64,000 nucleotides of DNA, from contig NC_061153.1 of assembly GCF_905220365.1 (NCBI RefSeq), positions 1,198,001-1,262,000 on the forward strand. The letters run 5' to 3'. The notes beneath the pieces were generated by a model. It was not told the origin of the DNA. It was given only the letters and a program-made list of their open reading frames with translations, and did not search any database. This DNA comes from Vanessa cardui. Lineage: Eukaryota > Arthropoda > Insecta > Lepidoptera > Nymphalidae. The translations under genes and the position numbers were made by a program. Of this stretch, positions 57,411 to 64,000 are shown in pieces (positions within the stretch are counted from its first letter, which is position 1; every line of letters starts with the position of its first letter).

Positions 57411-57725
57411 CAGAAAATCTTGTAACCATGCTTGTTTCTTTATTTTGTTAATATCATAATCAAATTCAACTACATGCATACACACACGAGAAAACACATA
57501 TAAAAATTGTAAGTTGTGGATTATTAGTAAAGTTATTATAATAATTATTGGTATACATCATGATGAATATAAGGACATATATTAAATACCTACGCTTTCC
57601 ATTATACAGGAATAGCATAACTACGTCACCATTAATTTAGATACTCGGAAGTAACTAGTACCTATAGTACAGGCTCGGCCTAGTTTAGGTACTAGAGTAA
57701 CGTGTACCACATAAAAAAAAAACAA

Positions 57726-58100
57726 ATAAATAATAATAATTAAAAATATATCTGAAATAATTGATTAAAACTATTAACAAATAAAACAATATGTGTAAAA
57801 CAATATTAGTTCATAGTTTTAGTGGTTAATGTAATGGGCGCTTACAATCGACACGACGACATACGCCATAATGACCCGTATTGCTTATGCTTAACACTTC
57901 TTTTCTAAGATACACTGCCGCTGTTGGACAGTTACAATATGTGGTCGATGTCGAGGGTAGCGAACAAAAACTTTGTTGTTAATTGTATTGTCGCTGATTG
58001 TATTGGCTGCACTGCATATTCTTTGAAATGTATGATGTAGGTATACATGTTTTGATTCATGTTTATTTTATCATTAAATTATTTTGAATTTGAATTTGAA
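57726..58100 (+). mobile_element. Non-LTR 3' UTR fragment V with (TTTGAA)n tail
   Basis: No coding sequence. The tail ATTTTGAATTTGAATTTGAA lies at about 58080-58099. It is the same tail type as elements I and K. The AT-rich 57726-57838 before it is unassigned. Confidence 0.6.
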
Positions 58101-58585
58101 CATATCATATCATAATCCTATCGGTCGTATGTGTCGCGCATATAACAATTTTTTTCTCGAAAAGGACGCGGATGAGGGTATTGACATTTTCAACAATAAC
58201 CTAAATCTATTTAGAAAACAATTGGTTTCAATATTTTCAATTAACAAGTAATAATAGTGTTTAAATCTATTTTCTTATTCATTATTTAGTTCCTCATTTC
58301 ACCATTTCATAATTTCATTTTATTTTTCATTGTCATAACTTGTTCATATTTTTCTGTATAATTTTTTCTTTTCATTTATTGTTTTTTGTAATGTATACAA
58401 TGTATTCTCAAGTGCTGATGTTATTTGATTTTTATAAGTGAAATATTTCGTCCACAATCTGTGCTCACATAGTTGTTCGGTTATAACTTAGCTTGCTAAA
58501 ATGTTTACTTATATATTAAATGTGTATTTAGTTATAATCCGTTTTTTTGGGCCATAAATAAATAAATAAATAAATAAATATAAAG
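58101..58585 (+). mobile_element. Non-LTR 3' end fragment W with (AAAT)n tail
   Basis: About 47 C-terminal codons (NPIGRMCRAYNNFFLEKDAD, then IDIFNNNLNLFRKQL and a stop near 58247) resemble the C-terminus of elements A, R and Z (NDVDMFSCTLNTFKK). The 3' UTR ends in AAATAAATAAAT near 58556-58582. Confidence 0.7.
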
Positions 58586-59036
58586 GAAAAATTATAAAAA
58601 CATTAAAAAATAATATACCATAGAAAACAATTTTATATTTGCGGTTTGGCAAGAACATTGTGTATGGATTTTTAATGCATTGTTAACTTTGCTCGTTGTT
58701 TAAGTATTCAATTGGATGAATACATACATAGAATAGAAAATAATAATATAAATGTAATACATAGACTATAATGAATACAAATTAATACATAAAGTTCGTA
58801 ATTCTTTAAATTTTAAAGCTCCATTGTATAGCGATAAATATTGTATGCGCGCTCGGACTCAGAAGACAGCAATGGCTGAATATAATCGACTCCGAAGCAT
58901 ATATCGCCCCGACTTGTCTACCTTAGAAGTAACAAAGCCTCAGAGAAGAAACAAAAGAGATAGAGATAGAGAATTGAGTTCTAAGCAAAGCAGTAGCTGA
59001 AGTCCAAGAAATTATGAGGTCACCTTAAAAAAAAAA
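58586..59036. other. AT-rich stretch with one unexplained short open frame
   Basis: A frame open on + from about 58760 to 58999 reads YCMRARTQKTAMAEYNRLRS and then KRDRDRELSSKQSSS. It is basic and has no family I recognise. It could be a transposon-ORF or host-exon relic. Otherwise nothing is seen. Confidence 0.35.
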
Positions 59037-59640
59037 TTGTATTGTATGCGTATACAGACCTCCTAGTAGGTTATATGAAGCATTTGAGAAAATATTAGAA
59101 AGTGCATTATTGAAATTACCTGGATCGAGAAAATATATTTTTATTTGTGGTGATTTTAACATAAATTTATTAGAAAACCATAGCACAAGTATTAGATTCA
59201 GCTTGTTCCTAAAACCAACTAGAATCACTGAATCCACCGCAACATGTATTGACAACATATTTACCAATTGTGTTCGAAATCATAAATGTATTATAAATAT
59301 GTTAAGTTCAGATCATTGTGGACAGTTGGCTTCATTCAATTTGTAAATAAAAAATTATAATTGACGCTCCCGATAAAATTAAAATGACATGGAAAATTAT
59401 TAATTGCGAAACTGGAAGAATCAACAATAACATCTTCGACATTAGTTTATCTATTCAATAAATAATCATTTACTTTCCTCAGATCGGGATGTTGCAACTA
59501 TTTTTGAAAAAATTTTTGACATTCCTTTTTCGACTACTAGCTCACTAAATTCCTCTCCCACCGTTGCTGAATCATTATTAAAAAACAATGTGAAAGAATG
59601 TAATATGAGTTTTAAATTTAATGCAGTAAGTAAAAATAAA
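59037..59640 (+). pseudogene. Element X: endonuclease/linker fragment (family of O)
   Basis: Reads CVYRPPSRLYEAFEK, YIFICGDFNINLLE, TATCIDNIFTN and SSDHCGQLASF. After a deletion come MTWKIINCETGRINNN and IFDIPFSTTSSLNSS, matching the linker of element O. It ends before any RT motif near 59640. Confidence 0.82.
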
Positions 59641-59644
59641 ATAA

Positions 59645-59888
59645 AAAAATAAGAAAATAAAAATTCTTTATTTTCTTTAACAAGTTTGTACTTAAATATA
59701 AAGTTGTTGGAGTCTCCTTTTAAGCAGGAAACTCCGCTCTTCCATATCACGAATTAGGTACAAGTACACAAGATAGTTACGTTAGCTACAGTCGAAAGGT
59801 CGAAAAAAAAACCAAATACGAATTTAACTTATTTAATTAAAAGAAATTACAATAAAAACTTATTTCCTAATTGTAGTATGTAATTGGA
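59645..59888 (-). mobile_element. Short minus-strand non-LTR 3' UTR fragment Y
   Basis: The + strand AATTCTTTATTTTCTTTAAC reads on minus as a polyA-signal-bearing 3' end (AAATAAAGAATT). No coding sequence is seen. Its family is uncertain; it separates X from Z. Confidence 0.45.
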
Positions 59889-61440
59889 ATGAAGCAATAC
59901 GTCTATAAATGTGGAGATAAACATAACGTTCAGAACTATAGGCCAATATCCAAATTATGCACAATTGCAAAATTGTTTGAAAAAGTTATTTATGACAGCA
60001 TCTTTCCCTTCGTAAGGGGAACATTGATTAATGAACAACATGGTTTTGTGAATAAAAGATCTACTGAGACAAATGTATGTGAGCTAACTCATCATGTAGC
60101 CATGGCCATGGATAGGGGCTATCAGGTTGACGTTGTGTATACTGACTACTCTAAGGCTTTTGAAAATATCTCATACAATCTTATTGCATAAACTAGAGCA
60201 AGTTGGTATACATGGCGACCTGCTTCGTTGGTTGTCCTCATACCTTCGTAACAGAAGTCAAGCGGTGACGATCAAGGGCTTCTGTTCGTCTTTTGTTCCA
60301 GTTTCTTCTGGTGTACCTCAGGGCTCTCACCTCGGTCCGTTATTATTTAATATTTTTGTAAATGACATTCATAAAATTTTTGATCATGCATCCATACTGT
60401 TGTATGCCGATGACATGAAAATATTTAAAGTTATTGCTATTGCCTTCGGATTGCAGCCTTCTGCAAAATGATCTATACAAGTTGTGTAATTATTGTAAGG
60501 AAAACTCACTGAATTTGAATATTAATAAATGTTGCATTATTATATTTTTAATTATAAATTGAATAATGATAATATTACCCGAGTAACTGAGGTGAGGGAC
60601 TTGGGGATATACCTTGACTACAAATTAACATTAAAATTCCATATAGATTATATAGTGGCTAAGGCATTTCGAATGCTTGGCTTTATACTCAGAGTAAGTA
60701 AAGTTTTTAAAAATGATACCACTTTTATCCTGTTAAATAATTGCTTTGTCCGTTCATTGCTAGAATATGGTTCTGTAGTCTGGAATCCACGATATAAAAT
60801 TTATATTGATACAACAGAAAAAATTCAACATAAATTCGTTAAATATCTTAATACCAAATGTTTCACTCTAAATCAAAATCCGCCTGAAATTATGTCCCTA
60901 TTGGATCGTCGTACACTGCAAGATCAAAGTTTTTTATTTAAACTAATGCATAACTTGAATGATAGTCCATATCTTTTAGGCAAAATTTACTTTAGGTGTA
61001 AAAAAGTGAATACACGTAATAGTGCTTTATTCCACTCACCCTCCACTCGAACCAATTATGCACTCACACAAACACACACATGCACACTCACAAATGAATT
61101 TATATATCGCTCCTGTAAGAGCTACAATATGAAATTTAATGACGTGGACATGTTTTCTTGTACGCTCAATACATTTAAAAAAAAAAGTTAGTGAGCATTT
61201 GTCAATTTAGTCATTGTTTTTTTTATTAATTTTTTTTAATTATATATGTATATATATTTCACTAGTATGCAGTGTATGAATAGTTAATATTTATAATTTA
61301 CTTAATTGCTTGTTTAATGCATGAATTAGTTTTAAGTGGAAACTTGATTGGTGTGTGAACGAATTAATTGCTTTATAATGTATGTGATGTATACTGTATG
61401 TTTCCCAATTATAATAAAAATAAAATAAAAATAAAATAAT
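59889..61440 (+). pseudogene. Element Z RT (same family as T), 5' truncated
   Basis: Starts in RT fingers (KCGDKHNVQNYRPISKLCTI), then YTDYSKAF, a frame change near 60180, SSGVPQGSHLGPLLFNIFV and LLYADDMKIF (about 60410). A second break near 60465 is followed by RVTEVRDLGIYLDYK and thumb/C-terminus to 61191. An A-rich (ATAAAATAAAA) tail lies at about 61410-61440. It is closely related to T, but with more frame damage. Confidence 0.88.
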
Positions 61441-61444
61441 TGAA

Positions 61445-62045
61445 TTATAAAATCACATTTGCAATGTTACACTTAGTTTGGTTCTCACGACGAAGGAATC
61501 GCTGCATCATCAGTCCTCTTGATGTGTGTATACGTAACTTCTCCACCCTCAGTTCAGGGACTATTTTAGAACATTGAGATAAAATGTTGCTGGCATCTTC
61601 TTCTTCATTCATCATTCTTGATTCATCTAATTGCTTACTAACGTTAGCTTTCGAAGTGGAGATTTTTATTTCACCAAGGTTCTTCTTTTTTGCAAACTTG
61701 TAGCAATAGCAAATCATTGCAACGATAAATGTTCCTGTACTTGACATGAAGATGTATAAGGGAATTGTAGTATGATAGAGAGTATCCAGTTGTGGTTTAT
61801 CGAGTTATAATGTTCCCTCTTGAATGATTTTATCTTGAGCACTGTGAAGCTCCTGTAGATTTATTGAGTTGAGGTTGAGATGAGTCTGAACATCTTGAGT
61901 GGTTGCACTGGATGTTATTTGCAATAACTTCAGCGGCTGGCCTTTTATTTCATCGTTGTCGTTCATGATGGTGAATTCTTCTGTTTTCATGTGGCAATTC
62001 ACAGGGATGGTAATTAGGTAGCTGCCCTGGAGCGAAGTGAATTCT
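61445..62045 (-). pseudogene. Retroviral-type envelope C-terminal fragment
   Basis: Two minus-strand frames joined across a stop near 61803: an ectodomain end with paired sequence NLNSINLQELHSAQDK, then a hydrophobic segment (FIVAMICYCY) and a Lys-rich cytoplasmic tail. Layout and phrasing resemble C-termini of envelope proteins in insect LTR elements (errantivirus or BEL/Roo type). No pol or LTR is recognisable beside it. It is a broken remnant. Confidence 0.55.
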
Positions 62046-62440
62046 TCTCTATTGAATACTAACTGTACTTACGTACTTTTTTTTCCTGTGGCAACACTTA
62101 GAGATACATGTCTTTGTAACTTCTCCCAAATTTAAATTTTAAAAATAATATTTTATTATCACACTTTTAACTTGATAGACTGTACAGTTATATATTTTAA
62201 TATTTAATAATCAACTGTAAAATTAATTCATTGAGTGCAGTGTTCTAAGTGTATAATATTTTGGTGTTGTGCTCGTCAGCTGACATTTCGCAGGTAACGA
62301 ACTCAACTTTAAATAGTTTGGAGTCATTCTCATCCCTTTGTTTGTTTATTATAAACGGCTTGGCTGTTGCCACATACACAAATAGTTAATTAAATATCAC
62401 ACTTCCAACGTTAAGCTTTTATATTGTTATTTTACCAATA
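62046..62440. other. Non-coding stretch upstream of the coiled-coil frame
   Basis: AT-rich, with no supported gene. 62280-62440 directly precedes an ATG and may be its leader or an LTR/5' UTR. Confidence 0.4.
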
Positions 62441-63158
62441 TGTTGACCCGTAGTACCAAGGCGCGTCAGGCGGAGGAACAACTCCAGCTGACCCTCCAGG
62501 AACTAAAGGTGTCTAAATACAGTGTGATCAGTTACTAAAAGAAAGGGATGACAGTGAACAAGAGTTTTTGCAGATTATTAATAAAAACAAAGACTTGAAA
62601 CTTGAATTGTCCAACTTGCATTCACAATATATGGACTTACAAGAACAAAATGATAATCTGCAACAAATAGTCAATGGGTTTGACAACTGCAGAGATGAGT
62701 ATGAGAAAGCCCTCATACTCACTCAACAATTTAAAAACAAATTACACAAGCCCGAACAATATATATTACAGTTAGAAAGATATAATTTGAACCAAAAGGC
62801 CACCGAAACCCAGTGTCTATTTGATGAACTGGTGGGTAAAGCACCTACTTTAGTGTCTCAAGTCACCAACAGTAATGACATTTCAACAATAGATCTGACT
62901 GGTGATGACACGGTGACTTACCAATCAGTTATGAGTAAAAATAAATTAAAGAAATATTTAAGAATAAATAGATATATAAAAAAAAACACAAAAGCTATTA
63001 AAATTGAAAAACCAGCACATAAATTTAAAAAAAATGTATAATGAAAGAAATGCACAACAAGGTTAAATGTTTACACAAAAGAAGTAACACAAATGAGGCA
63101 GAATTATGAGGCTGACATTAAAACTCTGCAGGATGAGATCTGCTTCTTACATGGGTCT
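62441..63158 (+). pseudogene. Unidentified coiled-coil protein frame, cut by piggyBac
   Basis: ATG at 62441 (MLTRSTKARQAEEQLQLTLQ). A 1-nt frame change lies near 62523, after which it is open to 63041. Long heptads run through ELKVS, LKLELSNLHSQYMDLQEQ and YILQLERYN. Then comes an acidic TIDLTGDDTV motif and a Lys-rich end. Recognisable coding (MRQNYEADIKTLQDEICFLH) continues beyond the stop up to the TTAA at 63159. I do not recognise the family; it could be gag-like or an accessory protein of a larger element. Confidence 0.5.
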
Positions 63159-64000
63159 TTAACCCTGGACACCTAACGTTCGTGTATACCCTAATAAACC
63201 TAACCATTCGTCGATTCGACGAACATTTTTTTCTTGAATATTTTATCTACTAAATATTTATATTTTTGTTTAATTTATTTTCCAGAAATATGAAGCAAAA
63301 CTTATACTAACAAATAAAACTATTTATTTCGATGTAATCAAAAAATATATTTGTTTTTAACAATTTTTAGTAAGGCACTAGGTATTTATTTAACTAGAAA
63401 AAACATCTAACTTAAAAAATTAATAATAAAAATAACAAAATAAACAGCCTCTTTTCTTTGGCAAACTAAAATAAAGAGATCATGATCACTTATGTAAAAA
63501 AATAAAAAACTAGTTTTTTGTAGCGCAACTTGTGCAAAAATCAACTTTATGTTCACCACAAATTGCAGAGTTACATTTTGAGCAATAAGTTTTCGTCATA
63601 CGCCTTCTTTTATACGGACATAGCCCACAAATTTTTCTTTTTCGTATACTGGCAGTCTCTGTCGATCCAGGGTCATTTCTGGAGGTAGACTGACCACTTT
63701 GACCTTGAACTTCAGTGCTGATACATAATATATCTTGTATTTTACTTTTTATGTGTGTTGGCATTGTACGAATTTGCAGTCGTATTTTGAGCCAGGGTGT
63801 TACAAGCTGTGAATGCAACTTTTTCATAAAATCACGGCGATTCATTACATGTTGTCCCAATGTGGAAGCATTATGACAATAAATTATGTAACTGTTTATA
63901 CATGTTATATTCAGCATACCATAAAAAATGCACATTGGCCATCGATTGGTTTTTCTGCTGCATGACATTACCGAACACAATAGATCAAATGTGTCTACTC
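63159..64000 (-). mobile_element. piggyBac-like DNA transposon, 3' part (runs off the right edge)
   Basis: TTAA target at 63159-63162 is followed by CCCTGGACACCTAACG, as expected for piggyBac termini (TTAA then CCC). A subterminal palindrome TTCGTCGA-T-TCGACGAA lies at about 63209-63225. The transposase is on minus. The other end and most of the gene lie outside the window. Confidence 0.85.
63510..64000 (-). CDS. piggyBac transposase, C-terminal part
   Basis: At least 157 open codons on minus, continuing past the window edge. RKTNRWPMCIFYGMLNITCI and HSQLVTPWLKIRL belong to the DDE_Tnp_1_7 region. The end is the Cys-rich domain (ICGLCPYKRRRMTKTYCSKC, then CGEHKVDFCTSC), a RING/PHD-like zinc fold that binds transposon ends in piggyBac. 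The visible part has no stops or frameshifts. The apparent Met near 63980 is internal, not the start. Confidence 0.9.
   Translation of the reverse strand, partial: VDTFDLLCSVMSCSRKTNRWPMCIFYGMLNITCINSYIIYCHNASTLGQHVMNRRDFMKKLHSQLVTPWLKIRLQIRTMPTHIKSKIQDILCISTEVQGQSGQSTSRNDPGSTETASIRKRKICGLCPYKRRRMTKTYCSKCNSAICGEHKVDFCTSCATKN

Larger units (their letters stand above)
53291..57725 (+). mobile_element. Non-LTR retrotransposon U (two ORFs), nearly intact but with an RT deletion
   Basis: Short leader, ORF1 (53409-54326), about 200-bp spacer, ORF2 (54530-57410), and a 3' UTR with an A-rich end near 57712-57725 (TAAAAAAAAAACAAATAAAT). It is the same family as F. It is one of the least decayed copies in the window, but a deletion near 56088 removes the RT finger region. 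Confidence 0.88.

Noticed and set aside
1..64000. CRISPR arrays, tRNA or rRNA genes, bacterial-type promoters or operons
   Set aside because: No spaced direct repeats, cloverleaf or rRNA sequence was seen, and the eukaryotic transposon content makes bacterial features irrelevant.

Overview
This window looks like repeat-dense chromatin from an insect genome, most likely a moth or butterfly. That assignment is an inference from the repeat families: several R1/TRAS-like and Jockey/CR1-like non-LTR retrotransposons, a CsRn1/Kabuki-like Ty3 element primed by tRNA-Trp, an errantivirus with a baculovirus-F-like envelope, a piggyBac element, and dispersed repeats carrying the 'accgacttcaaaaaggagg' module. 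I found no ordinary host gene, rRNA, tRNA or CRISPR array. Almost every coding segment is a broken transposable-element gene, and the window is best read as a stack of nested insertions.

Region 1 (1-17.1 kb). A nearly full-length non-LTR element A lies on + (1-4512). It is followed by element B on +, which was split twice: by an R1/I-like element C on - (7893-12042) and by D on - (12553-15293), another copy of B's own family. A 2155-bp tandem duplication (4350-6504 and 6505-8659) covers A's tail, B's start and C's 3' end. A Tc1/mariner-type transposase scrap ends this block.

Region 2 (17.1-34.5 kb). A third B-family scrap runs into about 1.04 kb of (TGTA)n. A minus-strand non-LTR element F follows. 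It is interrupted by G, an internally deleted R1-like element on + with a 15-bp target-site duplication, and by an errantivirus H on - (22686-31604). H has a 5' LTR, PBS, gag, protease, RT/RNase H, a truncated integrase, a truncated env and a 12-nt stub of the 3' LTR. H is itself broken by a 2.0-kb AT-rich block with a large foldback repeat and by a small non-LTR tail. F's ORF1 reappears on the far side of H. Part of an R1-like gag (J) and a non-LTR 3' end (K) follow.

Region 3 (34.5-45.9 kb). Jockey-like element L (+) carries a palindromic insert. Next come RT fragments N and O (-), a GC-rich R1-like element P (-) with gag and endonuclease, and a degenerate CsRn1-like Ty3 pol (Q, +).

Region 4 (45.9-64 kb). 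Non-LTR element R (+) is interrupted by S, a CsRn1-like Ty3 element on - (46106-50654). S has near-identical LTRs, a 5-bp target duplication, a perfect tRNA-Trp primer site and, between pol and the polypurine tract, an intact 92-codon gene for a predicted myristoylated single-pass membrane protein. S in turn contains non-LTR element T (+). Element U (+, 53.3-57.7 kb) looks almost intact but lacks part of the RT fingers. Non-LTR tails (V, W, X, Y, Z), an env C-terminal fragment, an unidentified coiled-coil reading frame and a piggyBac-like element running off the right edge complete the window.

The genes work together only in the sense of element biology. Endonuclease/RT proteins would make target-primed insertions, and Ty3 gag-pol(-env) would make particles. 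The most intriguing candidate for something undescribed is the small membrane protein gene in the env position of S.
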